From NCBI GenBank assembly GCA_020634435.1, contig JACKBS010000006.1:186001-250000 (forward strand): DNA of 64,000 bases, given 5' to 3'. The position numbers and the translations under genes were made by a program. Shown piece by piece: positions 40,988-49,010 of the stretch. The first letter of the stretch is position 1. Every line of letters starts with the position of its first letter. The notes beneath the pieces were generated by a model that was not told the DNA's origin, did no database searches, and saw nothing but the letters and a program-made list of their open reading frames with translations. Source of the stretch: Ardenticatenaceae bacterium (GTDB lineage Bacteria; Chloroflexota; Anaerolineae; Promineifilales; Promineifilaceae).

Positions 40988-41890
40988 ATGATTATTTTTG
41001 ATACCGACATGAGCCTGGGTACGCCAGGTGCGGAAATCGACGACGGGGCAGCGCTGATCTTTTTGCTGCGGGCGATGGGTGAACGAGTAACGGCCGTTAC
41101 CACTATCCACGGCAACACAACCCTGGAAAATGTGGTCCACAACAGCCGCCGCCTGCTGGCTTATTTGGAGCGTTCCGATTTGCCGTTGGGGCGCGGTGCC
41201 GCGCATGGCCTCATCGAGGAAAAGGCATGGTTTGTGGATTGGCAAGCGGGCTACGGCCAGACGCCGCCCTGGCCGGACGAATCGCCACTGCCGCTGGCGG
41301 CCAATCTCATCATCGACACCGTGCGGGCCCATCCGGGGCAGGTGACACTGATTGCCGTCGGCCCGCTGACCAACCTGGCATTGGCCGTGCGGCTGGCCCC
41401 AGACATCGTGCCGCTGGTGCGCCGGGTGGTGACGATGGGCGGCTCGCTGACCGACAAATCCAACCCGGAATTTAATGCCCATTGCGACCCGGAAGCGGCG
41501 CAAATTGTACTTAATGCAGGCTGGCCGCTGCGGCTTGTTGGCCTGGAGATCACGAATCAGGTTCACTTTTCCCGCGCCGATTTTGCCAGTTTGCCAGACG
41601 ATAATCCAGCGCTCAAGCTGCTAAAAACACAGGCCAAGGGCTGGATCGATCGGGTGGAAAGCAAGGGTTGGGCGCATGATGGCTGTGCTTTGCACGATGC
41701 GCTGGCGGTGGCGGCCGTTTTAGATGAGAGCTTGTTTGAATGGCGGGAAACGGCCGTTTCCGTCACGCTCTATCCCGAAAACCAGCGGGGCATTACCCGG
41801 GCGGTGCCGCAAGTGGGGAGTGTGGTAGAAACGGCCGTTTCGGTTGATGCCCATCGCTGCCGTGAACTGATTTGGTCTTATCAAAAATAG
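40988..41890 (+). CDS. Second nucleoside hydrolase
   Basis: A 300-residue IUNH-family enzyme. The N-terminal calcium motif is modified to FDTDMSLGTPGAEIDDGAAL, with a few extra residues between the two acidic pairs compared with the usual DTDPGxDD. IHGNTTLENVVHNSRRLLAYL, VTLIAVGPLTNLALAVRLAP, VVTMGGSLTDKSNPEFNAHC and DGCALHDALAVAAVLDES match the family. The changed loop suggests a different nucleoside preference from the enzyme at 23091. The ATG at 40988 is used; an in-frame GTG at 40979 is possible. No clear ribosome site is seen. Confidence 0.88.
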   Translation: MIIFDTDMSLGTPGAEIDDGAALIFLLRAMGERVTAVTTIHGNTTLENVVHNSRRLLAYLERSDLPLGRGAAHGLIEEKAWFVDWQAGYGQTPPWPDESPLPLAANLIIDTVRAHPGQVTLIAVGPLTNLALAVRLAPDIVPLVRRVVTMGGSLTDKSNPEFNAHCDPEAAQIVLNAGWPLRLVGLEITNQVHFSRADFASLPDDNPALKLLKTQAKGWIDRVESKGWAHDGCALHDALAVAAVLDESLFEWRETAVSVTLYPENQRGITRAVPQVGSVVETAVSVDAHRCRELIWSYQK

Positions 41891-41964
41891 CTAACAGTAT
41901 CAGACATTTGTATACTTGGATCATGTGCCAATCAGCCAGAAGAAATCAGCCAGGTTAACTTCAA

Positions 41965-43392
41965 ATGGAAAACACAGTCGAGACCGATATAAATGCCGAC
42001 GAGACGCAAGAGCAGGATGCGTTGGCAGCTCAACAGCACCAGCGGACTTGTCCTAAATGTGACAACGTTTTAGAAATTACCATTGGCTATCCAACCTGGT
42101 GTGAAAAATGTAACTGGAATTTAGAGCCTGAAGAACCAGAACTTTTGCAATGGTTGAAGGCACGGCAAAAACAAGACCCCTTCGAGAAACTGTATGAAAA
42201 GGTGCGGCGCGTTCGCCGAGACAAAATAGCTATTCCTGAAAGTTTTGCATCAGGAAATTACAAGATGACGCTGGACACTCTGGCTATTTACATTCTGGCA
42301 TTTCTCATCAATTCATTGTTGTTCTTGCCTGTTTTTGCCCTTGTTTGGTTTAGGCTGCATGAGCCGACCTGGGTAACGGCCGTATTCAACACACTCCCAT
42401 TTTTTGCCGTATCCTACTGGCTATGGCCCAATTTTGGTCCTGTTCCAGACGAATTTCTTGCGCCGGAAAAATATCCCACTTTTTACAGCTTCGTAAACAA
42501 AATAGCGCAATCACTTGGTGCGCCTAAAATAAATCACATTGTAATCAACAGCATGTTCAACGCGGCATACAGTGTGTATGGTCTGCGCCGAACGCCCGTT
42601 TTAATGTTGGGCTGGCCCTATTTAGCCGTATTGACCCGAGAGGAAAAGGTCGCTTTGCTGGGTCATGAGTTGGCTCATGCGGTAAATGGGGATCCGTCGC
42701 GCGGTATTTTTGTGGGAACAGCCATGCACATCCTCCAAAATTTGTACAAAATTATCTGGTTAGTACGGAACTGGGGATTTGGCCTCGCGTTTGGCCTTGG
42801 CCTTTTCTTGCTGGTTAGCGCCCTATTTGCCAGGCCGCTATTTTCAGCAACCGTCTGGCATAGCCTGGTTTTGATTGTATTGGATGGACTAATTCTTTCT
42901 TTGATTCCTTTATTAGGTGTTTTTGGTTTGCGCTATTTTCTATGGCGTGAGCGGTATCGCGCGGAGTTTCGCGCCGATAGATTAGCCGCTCAGGTAGCGG
43001 GGAGTGAGCCCGTCGCTGCATCTTTACAGAAAACGAGCTGGGCACATGCAATCGCTATGGCGATGAATTTGCATTACCGTCAGATGATAAAAACGAAACA
43101 ATATCAGGACTTAATTGTCTTGCTTAACAAGCACATTGAATTGGCTCCTGGGAAGGAAATAGAGCGGATCAAACACCTAGAAGCAAAAAGAGAGCAGATA
43201 ATTTATGATACGCACCCTGCAAAGGAGGCTCGTTTAGCGGCTTTAGCTGCAAATCCCATAAACACGCCATCGGTTACTTTTTCTGAAGCAGAGTGGGCCG
43301 CATTTGAAAAAGAATTTGCGGAACTCATAGTTGAGGTGCAGAAAAAGTGGTACGTTTCCTATTTAAGGGCACGTTCTGGGGTTCGTATTTAA
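41965..43392 (+). CDS. M48-family membrane metalloprotease with N-terminal zinc ribbon
   Basis: A 475-residue protein. A zinc ribbon (CPKCDNVLEI and CEKCNWNLEP, about residues 30-52) is followed by membrane segments at about 105-130 and 140-160, and two more near 275-325. The HtpX/M48 catalytic motif LLGHELAHAVNGD is at about residue 232, with a third ligand in EFRADRLAAQVAG (about 335). The active site should face the cytoplasm, as in HtpX, for membrane-protein quality control. The zinc ribbon is an unusual addition. The gene is more AT-rich than its neighbours. Confidence 0.85.
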   Translation: MENTVETDINADETQEQDALAAQQHQRTCPKCDNVLEITIGYPTWCEKCNWNLEPEEPELLQWLKARQKQDPFEKLYEKVRRVRRDKIAIPESFASGNYKMTLDTLAIYILAFLINSLLFLPVFALVWFRLHEPTWVTAVFNTLPFFAVSYWLWPNFGPVPDEFLAPEKYPTFYSFVNKIAQSLGAPKINHIVINSMFNAAYSVYGLRRTPVLMLGWPYLAVLTREEKVALLGHELAHAVNGDPSRGIFVGTAMHILQNLYKIIWLVRNWGFGLAFGLGLFLLVSALFARPLFSATVWHSLVLIVLDGLILSLIPLLGVFGLRYFLWRERYRAEFRADRLAAQVAGSEPVAASLQKTSWAHAIAMAMNLHYRQMIKTKQYQDLIVLLNKHIELAPGKEIERIKHLEAKREQIIYDTHPAKEARLAALAANPINTPSVTFSEAEWAAFEKEFAELIVEVQKKWYVSYLRARSGVRI

Positions 43393-43417
43393 TGGTCTGT
43401 ATCAAGTGAATATATCT

Positions 43418-44080
43418 ATGAAACGGTATCCCATCCCGGGAGAAGAGGCGCGGGCGGAAATTGAGGTAAAAAATTCGCGGTTTGTGGCAACGGCCGTTCC
43501 TGCCTTCACCGTCGAAGAAGCACGAGAATTCATTGCCCGCATCAAGGCCGAATTTAGCGACGCCACGCACAACGTGCCCGCCTTCCTGGTGGGCTTTGGC
43601 AACAGCGTCACCGCCCACTGCAACGACGACGGCGAACCATCCGGTACGGCAGGACGGCCGATTTTGGCAGTGCTTCAAGGGAGCGGTCTGGGCGACATCG
43701 CCGTGGTGGTGACGCGCTATTACGGCGGCACCAAGCTGGGCACTGGTGGCCTGGTGCGAGCTTACGGCGACGCCACCAAAGCAGTGCTGGAAATCCTGCC
43801 CCGCGCCGAGAAGGTGCCCACGCACACCACCATGCTGGCGCTGCCCTATAATTTGCTGGAGCAAGTGAGATTGTTGGTGGAGGCATGGAACGGCCGTATC
43901 CTCGACGAAGAGTTTGCTGCCGATATCACCATGACCATGCAGTTCACCGTAGCCAAATTTCCTGGCTTTCAAGATGCCCTGCGCGAGCTTTCACACGGTT
44001 CTCTAGCGGCCGAAATCATCGAAACCAACGAAGATACCATCATGCCGCTGGGCAGTTTTGCTGCTGAAGAAACAGACTAA
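43418..44080 (+). CDS. YigZ/IMPACT-family protein
   Basis: A 220-residue protein with the YigZ layout. The Impact N-terminal domain carries the diagnostic CNDDGEPSGTAGRPIL and VVVTRYYGGTKLGTGGLVRAYGDA (about residues 65-118). A ferredoxin-like C-terminal domain follows. The family is conserved but its molecular role is uncertain; links to translation or RNA have been proposed. The ATG at 43418 is used, with an in-frame GTG at 43406 as alternative; neither has a clear ribosome site. Confidence 0.9.
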   Translation: MKRYPIPGEEARAEIEVKNSRFVATAVPAFTVEEAREFIARIKAEFSDATHNVPAFLVGFGNSVTAHCNDDGEPSGTAGRPILAVLQGSGLGDIAVVVTRYYGGTKLGTGGLVRAYGDATKAVLEILPRAEKVPTHTTMLALPYNLLEQVRLLVEAWNGRILDEEFAADITMTMQFTVAKFPGFQDALRELSHGSLAAEIIETNEDTIMPLGSFAAEETD

Positions 44081-44184
44081 AACGCCACAAACCCGCTTTC
44101 TTGGAGCAAAAACCCCCACATTCATAGTTGTGAAGATTGCATGAGATATCCATGAGATGCCACCGGAATGGCACGTTGGTCATC

Positions 44185-44214
44185 TTGACTTCGGCGATGC
44201 AAAAAGTGTATGCT
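44185..44214 (+). promoter_or_regulatory. Sigma-70-type promoter of a candidate non-coding RNA
   Basis: TTGACT (44185-44190) and TATGCT (44209-44214) are separated by 18 bases. It is one of the best promoter matches in the window and points into a gap without a recognisable gene. Confidence 0.6.
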
Positions 44215-44220
44215 GGCAGC

Positions 44221-44477
44221 ACGTTACGAATGGCCAATTCAAACGTCTTTTATATTAAAAGTTTCATTGAGTCAGAAAGGAGGTTTGTATCGTTTTGGAA
44301 TACTTTACGGAAACTCACCGGCTGGCTGGAAACTGCACCAAATAGGGCTAATTGCAGATAAAGCAGAGCCAACACATCTAGTGATAATGGTTACGGCCGT
44401 TTTCCGCTAGCCACTATTTTATTAACCCACATACAGTAAATACCAAGCGAGTCTGAATTCCAGGCTCGCTTTTTTTG
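44221..44477 (+). ncRNA. Candidate 257-nt stand-alone transcript of unknown class
   Basis: The gap 44081-44506 holds a promoter match and, about 235 bases later, a strong terminator, with no convincing gene between. A Shine-Dalgarno-like AAAGGAGG (44276-44283) lies inside, but only weak TTG-started peptides follow it. The interior (for example GGAAACTCACCGGCTGGCTG) could fold. It does not match the tmRNA, SRP RNA, RNase P or riboswitch signatures I know. It may instead encode a very short peptide. Confidence 0.45.
44446..44477 (+). terminator. Strong terminator of the candidate RNA
   Basis: AGCGAGTCTG (44446-44455) pairs with CAGGCTCGCT (44461-44470) with one wobble, a 5-base loop, and a run of seven T residues. 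Confidence 0.88.
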
Positions 44478-44506
44478 TTGCCAATCTCCAATTACCCAGT
44501 TACCAA

Positions 44507-46531
44507 TTACCTGAGCGCCGCACGTAAAACTTCAGCCGGATGCAGCACCTGACGGCCCGCACCGTGTTTGATTTGTTGGCGGCAGCTCACACCAGGGGCC
44601 ACCAGAATTGTTTCTGGGGCGGCGGCGCGCATGGCGGGCAGCAGGCGGCGCTCCGCCATTTTCAGCGAGATGTTGTAATGCTCCGCCTCGTAGCCGAAGG
44701 AGCCAGCCATGCCGCAGCAGCTGCTGTCTACTTCCTCAACCGTGTAATTGGGTGGCAGCGTTAGGGCACGATGGGCTGGTTTGGTGCCGATGAGCGCCTT
44801 TTGGTGACAATGACCGTGCAAAACGAGATGGCGTTTCTCATCTGTAAAGTTTAGTTTCAGCTCACCTTTATCAGCCAATTCAGCAACAAATTCCTCGAAG
44901 CTGCGACATTGTGCGGCGACCAGCGCCACGCGTTTATCGTTGGGCAGCAGCGATTCGTAGTCGTCGGTGAGAGCTGAGAGATCGCTGGGTTCCAGGAAGA
45001 TGATGGGCAGCCCTTGTTCGGCCAGCGGCGCGAGGTGATCTAGCACGGTTTTGGCGATGGCGCGGGCCTTATCGACCAGACCTTTGGAGAAAGACGGCCG
45101 TCCGCAATCCGTCACCCCCGGCAAAAACACTTCAAACCCGGCCGCTTCCAGCAATTCCGTGGCGGCGATGGCAATGTGCGGGTAGTTGTAGGTGGAAAAC
45201 GTGTCGTTAAATAGCACCACCCGCTGTAGAGTCGCAGCATGCTGCGACCCTACAACAGATGTGTGATTTTTGAACCAATCGGTAAACGACTGGCGGGCAA
45301 ATTTGGGCAGGCTGCGCTTGGCGGAGATGCCCAGTGTGCGCTCCATCCCCTTGCGAATGAGGCCATTGCTCAGCGTCCAGTTGGCTAAGGGAGCCATCGA
45401 ACCGCCCAGACGGCTGAGCGGGGTGATGTTGGCAAACAGTTTGTCGCGCAAGGGCGTGCCGTTGGCGTCGTGGTACTGCGCCAGGAACTCCGTTTTGATT
45501 TTGGCCATGTCCACCGAGGAGGGGCATTCCGCTTTGCACGCCTTGCAGCTGACGCACAGCTCCATGATTTGGTACATGCGCTCGCTGGTGAACTCGCTTT
45601 TGGGCAGATGGCCGCTCATAGCGGCACGCAGGGCGTTGGCCCGACCGCGCGTGGCGTGTTCTTCTTCGCGAGTAGCCATGAAGCTGGGGCACATCGTGCC
45701 GGTGGTGCGCTTGCGGCAAATACCAGCGCCGTTACACATTTCCACGGCCCGGTCGAACCCCTGGTCGCTGCTGAAATCCAGGTGCGGCGTGATGGGAATC
45801 ACCTGGTAGCTTTCACCGTAGCGCAGATTTTCGGTCATCGGCCCGGCGTTGACGATGGTGCCGGGGTTGAGGATGTTTTGCGGATCGAAGATTTGCTTCA
45901 CTTGCTGGTAGAGCTTGTACAAATCGGGGCCAAAAAATTTCTCGTTGAGCCAGCTGCGGGCGCGGCCGTCGCCGTGTTCGCTGGAGAAAGAGCCGCCGTA
46001 GCCGCGCAGCAAATCGACGGAAAACTCGGTGATGGCGGGTAATTTGGCGACTTCGGTTGCCTTTTTGGTGTTGATGAGCGGCCGTATGTGAATGCAGCCC
46101 GCGCTGGCATGAGCGTAATAAGCCACATTGGTGCCGATGTCATTGCAGAACCGCTCCACTTTGGTGACGTACTCGGCAAGATGCTCAACGGGAACGGCCG
46201 CATCTTCAATGAACGGAATCGGTTTGTGGTCACCTTTGATGCTCATCATCAGCCCCAGGCCAACCTTGCGCACGGTCCAGACATCGGTTTGCTGGGCGGC
46301 GGTGGTGGCGCGGGAAACGGCCGTAAAATTCACCAGTTGCGCTTTGAGATGCCGCTCCAAATTATCCATCTTGCTCACCAACTCTGCTTCGCTCTCACCG
46401 TAAAACTCGGTTATGAGGACGCAGTTGGGCGTGCCCTGGATGAACCCTGAAAGCAGCCGGGCGTACTCCGGCACGTCGCGGCACATGGTCAGGCCCAGAT
46501 TGTCCAGCAGTTCCACAGCGGACGGGCCCAC
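44507..46531 (-). CDS. FAD-linked oxidase C-terminal and Fe-S part of a split D-2-hydroxyacid dehydrogenase
   Basis: A 674-residue second part of a YdiJ/GlcD-GlcF-like protein. FAD-oxidase C domain to about residue 220 (FSSEHGDGRARSWLNEKFFG). The first Fe-S-like cluster region has CNGAGICRKRTTGTMCPS, the ferredoxin motif CVSCKACKAECPSSVDMAK (about 290-310), and CCG-type motifs end in SSCCGMAGSFGYE. The frame begins without a start signal; its GTG at 46531 is only where the track opens. The sequence LEVGPSAVELLD just at the junction is a continuous family motif, so this and 46534-47448 are one gene broken by a single-base shift. The enzyme would oxidise D-lactate, glycolate or D-2-hydroxyglutarate. 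Confidence 0.85.
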   Translation of the reverse strand: MGPSAVELLDNLGLTMCRDVPEYARLLSGFIQGTPNCVLITEFYGESEAELVSKMDNLERHLKAQLVNFTAVSRATTAAQQTDVWTVRKVGLGLMMSIKGDHKPIPFIEDAAVPVEHLAEYVTKVERFCNDIGTNVAYYAHASAGCIHIRPLINTKKATEVAKLPAITEFSVDLLRGYGGSFSSEHGDGRARSWLNEKFFGPDLYKLYQQVKQIFDPQNILNPGTIVNAGPMTENLRYGESYQVIPITPHLDFSSDQGFDRAVEMCNGAGICRKRTTGTMCPSFMATREEEHATRGRANALRAAMSGHLPKSEFTSERMYQIMELCVSCKACKAECPSSVDMAKIKTEFLAQYHDANGTPLRDKLFANITPLSRLGGSMAPLANWTLSNGLIRKGMERTLGISAKRSLPKFARQSFTDWFKNHTSVVGSQHAATLQRVVLFNDTFSTYNYPHIAIAATELLEAAGFEVFLPGVTDCGRPSFSKGLVDKARAIAKTVLDHLAPLAEQGLPIIFLEPSDLSALTDDYESLLPNDKRVALVAAQCRSFEEFVAELADKGELKLNFTDEKRHLVLHGHCHQKALIGTKPAHRALTLPPNYTVEEVDSSCCGMAGSFGYEAEHYNISLKMAERRLLPAMRAAAPETILVAPGVSCRQQIKHGAGRQVLHPAEVLRAALR
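45225..45254. repeat. 30-bp palindrome in frame inside the Fe-S dehydrogenase
   Basis: TGTAGAGTCGCAGCAT pairs with GCTGCGACCCTACA apart from one mismatch. It is translated as VVGSQHAATLQ in the linker between the Fe-S domain and the CCG domain. Confidence 0.85.
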
Positions 46532-46533
46532 TT

Positions 46534-47448
46534 CTAAGCATGAGGAGGAACGGCCGTTAACGCTTCCGGCAAGCTGTTGAAATGAACAATCGCCAGGGCA
46601 GTTTTCTTGGGCAGCGGCACCAGGTTCAGCTTCAGCTCGGTGATGACGCCCAAACCGCCTTCCGCGCCGCAGACCATTTTGGCCAGGTTAAATCGCTCAT
46701 CGTAGGGCCAGCGGTAGGTGGGACGGCCGTTTGTCACCGGCACCAGTCTGTCCAAATTGTAGCCGCCGCAGCGTCGCCAATGGCGCGGCGTACCGCTGCG
46801 AATGGTCTCCTGATTGGCAGCATCCTGAGTAAGAGCGTGCATCTGGCGGTAGATGTCCCCTTCCAGGCCGCTTTTTTGCGTCTGCTGCAACAGCGCCGCC
46901 GACTCCAGTGGCCCAAAGCGAGTCAGCGTGCCGTCCGCCAGCAGCAGCTCCATCTCCAGGACGTGATCGGCCGTCATGCCGTACATGATTGAGTGGCTGC
47001 CGGTGGAGTTGTTGGAGACGATACCGCCCATCGCTGCCCGGTTGCTGCTGGCCGGATCGGGGCCGAACAGCAGGCCGTGTTGGCGCAGGTAAATGTTCAG
47101 CGCGTCCAGCACGATGCCCGGCTGCACCCGCACCCACATCTCTTCCTGATTGACTTCCAAAACTTGGTCCAGATGGCGCGTGAAGTCCATCACCAGGGCG
47201 CGATTGACCGCCTGCCCGGCTAGGCTGCTGCCTCCCGTGCGCGGCAGCAGCGGCACGCGATGTTTGGCCGCCAGCTCCACCGCCGCCTGCACGTCATCCA
47301 CCGTTTGCGGCAGGAGGACGGCGTGTGGCTTCACCTGATAAATCGAGGCATCAGTGCTGTACAGGATGCGGCTATACTCATCCGTGCGCAGCGCGCCGCT
47401 GGTGCGTTTGGCTAACTCGTTCAGGAAATCGAATAATGCTTCAGACAC
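46534..47448 (-). CDS. FAD-binding N-terminal part of the split dehydrogenase (frameshifted)
   Basis: A 304-residue first part holding the PCMH-type FAD domain: PHAVLLPQTVDDVQAAVELA, LLPRTGGSSLAGQAVN (about residues 65-80), GGIVSNNSTGSHSIMYGMTA (about 140-160) and GLGVITELKLNLVPLPKK (about 265). It stops at TAG (46534-46536) directly after LPEALTAVPPHA, whereas the -1 frame continues SSCLEVGPSAVELLD, the expected next motif. A one-base deletion, a sequencing error or recoding would each explain it. An ACGGCCGT octamer sits at the break point. Confidence 0.85.
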   Translation of the reverse strand: MSEALFDFLNELAKRTSGALRTDEYSRILYSTDASIYQVKPHAVLLPQTVDDVQAAVELAAKHRVPLLPRTGGSSLAGQAVNRALVMDFTRHLDQVLEVNQEEMWVRVQPGIVLDALNIYLRQHGLLFGPDPASSNRAAMGGIVSNNSTGSHSIMYGMTADHVLEMELLLADGTLTRFGPLESAALLQQTQKSGLEGDIYRQMHALTQDAANQETIRSGTPRHWRRCGGYNLDRLVPVTNGRPTYRWPYDERFNLAKMVCGAEGGLGVITELKLNLVPLPKKTALAIVHFNSLPEALTAVPPHA

Positions 47449-47599
47449 GGCCGTATTCCTTTAAAAATTGAACGTAAAGACACGGGCACACAGAGGAAGT
47501 ACCCGCGCCTTCCAAGCCTTACTCAGTAAAATTAGGTGGGTAAAACTTCCTATCTCCAATTTCTCCCGACTGTAACGTTGCCAAAAACCGAACAGCTTA

Positions 47600-47634
47600 T
47601 TTTGCTAACGTCAATCCCCCAAATGTTAGCAAAA
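47600..47634. repeat. 10-bp hairpin in the gap before the IS element, with a 15-bp palindrome at 47709-47723
   Basis: TTTTGCTAAC and GTTAGCAAAA are complementary across 15 bases. GGTAGGACTCCTACC lies at 47709-47723. The gap 47449-47788 is AT-rich and otherwise shows no gene. Confidence 0.7.
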
Positions 47635-47788
47635 GTTGGATGGAATGGCTGTAAACCATCTAAGTGTTTTTTGTTTCCACTCAACGCATTTGGGCCAAGA
47701 AAGCGGCAGGTAGGACTCCTACCAATTCAAATTATGAAGACCCGTCTAGAGCAGAGGGAAGCTGTTACTATTTGAAAACATAACTTAC

Positions 47789-47838
47789 TTATTCTCGATC
47801 TGTAGTAGTAAGCGAGTTGTATCTGTAGAGAAAGCTTA
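47789..47838 (-). pseudogene. Severed 3' end of the interrupted membrane-protein gene
   Basis: Read on the minus strand it gives SFLYRYNSLTTTDRE and a TAA. Removing the IS element and one TA joins this in frame to the gene at 49049-50411, restoring VVILSLSFLYRYNSL at the C-terminus. Confidence 0.8.
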
Positions 47839-47858
47839 AGTCATTATAAAAAAGGTTC

Positions 47859-48404
47859 TTACACAAATTGAAGTTGAGAATCATCAAGCCCAAGAAGGGA
47901 ACTAAATCGAGCAATCGGGTACAGTTCAAACCAATTAACCACCGCTTCGGCCAAGGCAGTAACAGAGTCATAAAACTTGTTTTTTGTGACCTGATGGCGC
48001 ATGACCCGCCATAAACGCTCAATCAAATTGAGATGAGGCGAATAGGTGGGTAAAAACACAAGTTCAAGCTGCTCAGCATGGTCTTGACAAAATTGTGCCA
48101 CTTTGGACGTTGTGTGGGCTGAAGCATTATCTAACACAACAAATAAAAAATGTTGTGGATAGGTGTTCATTAACAACTGCAAATGATTGACGAGTTCCAA
48201 ATGGCGTTTGTGCGCATGAATGGAGTAAACGCCTTCACCAGAAGGGAAAGCCAACGAACCAAACAAAGCCAGCCAGGGATTTTCAAGTCCGGGCGTATCG
48301 ACTTTCAATTGGCTGCCTTGCGGCGAGTAGGTGTGACCAATTTCTGGACACCAATGCAGGTCTGTGCTGTCTAGGTAAAAAAAGTAGCGCAGGTTTTGCG
48401 CCAT
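47859..48404 (-). CDS. IS630 transposase, DDE catalytic part (second frame)
   Basis: The catalytic domain carries the DDE triad: YFFYLDSTDLHWCPE (first Asp), LFVVLDNASAHTT (second Asp), and SPHLNLIERLWRVMRHQVT (Glu). It lacks its own start and ribosome site and is probably made as a fusion with the upstream frame by -1 slippage. The -1 frame stays open upstream of the overlap (residues SPLEKQRALHPMAQ), back to an A-rich run near 48458. Confidence 0.9.
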   Translation of the reverse strand: MAQNLRYFFYLDSTDLHWCPEIGHTYSPQGSQLKVDTPGLENPWLALFGSLAFPSGEGVYSIHAHKRHLELVNHLQLLMNTYPQHFLFVVLDNASAHTTSKVAQFCQDHAEQLELVFLPTYSPHLNLIERLWRVMRHQVTKNKFYDSVTALAEAVVNWFELYPIARFSSLLGLDDSQLQFV

Positions 48405-48967
48405 CGGGTGGAGGGCGCGTTGCTTCTCCAGAGGAGAGGCTGTTGTTTTGTGCTTTTTTCTTTCAATTCTTCAACCCGCTGCCGCTTAACGACATAGAGT
48501 GGGTCGGGTGACTTGATACGTGCTTTGGCTCTTTTCCACTTGATGCCTGCTCGCTTAAGCATGTGTGAAACGGAGGCTTGGCTCACTTCCACCTCTTCGT
48601 ACGTGGCAAGATACGCTGCCATCAGGGCTTGTGTCCAATTTTGAGCACCTGTCTCTAGTTTCTCAAAGTCGCTTGGGGCTTGCCCCAGCAGTTCGAGCCA
48701 TTTGGCTTCATCCCATTCGAGCATTAACGGCCGTCCTTGACCATAGCTTGCCTTCAGCCGCGCGAGGCCACCTTGGTTGTACCGTTTGATATAAGTCCGG
48801 ATAACTGCTTGGCTCAAACCGAAAATGGCAGCGATTTCTGGCACAGAACGACCCTGATTCGATAACGCTATCGTTTTGAGTCGCCGATACCATTTTTTAT
48901 CGTTTGTCTTTTTCATCGCTTGCTCAAGTTCTTGTTGCCCTTGCTCATCAACATTTGCATAAATCAT
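48371..48967 (-). CDS. IS630 transposase, DNA-binding part (first frame)
   Basis: A 198-residue N-terminal frame. A helix-turn-helix is at about residues 25-60 (IALSNQGRSVPEIAAIFGLS and VIRTYIKRYNQGG). A winged-helix segment with VSQASVSHMLKRAGIKWKR follows. ATG at 48967 has GAGGAG upstream (AGAGGAGAAAGTC). The end of this frame (LLWRSNAPSTRW...) is not family-like, while the -1 frame is, in line with programmed frameshifting common in this IS family. Confidence 0.88.
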   Translation of the reverse strand: MIYANVDEQGQQELEQAMKKTNDKKWYRRLKTIALSNQGRSVPEIAAIFGLSQAVIRTYIKRYNQGGLARLKASYGQGRPLMLEWDEAKWLELLGQAPSDFEKLETGAQNWTQALMAAYLATYEEVEVSQASVSHMLKRAGIKWKRAKARIKSPDPLYVVKRQRVEELKEKSTKQQPLLWRSNAPSTRWRKTCATFFT

Positions 48968-49010
48968 GACTTTCTCCTCTACTTTTTGAGGAAATTGTTC
49001 CATGATTTCT

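Noticed and set aside
44210..44410. A 66-residue frame in the candidate small RNA
   Set aside because: Its ATG overlaps the -10 box of the only promoter found, so it would not be transcribed from it. No family resemblance.
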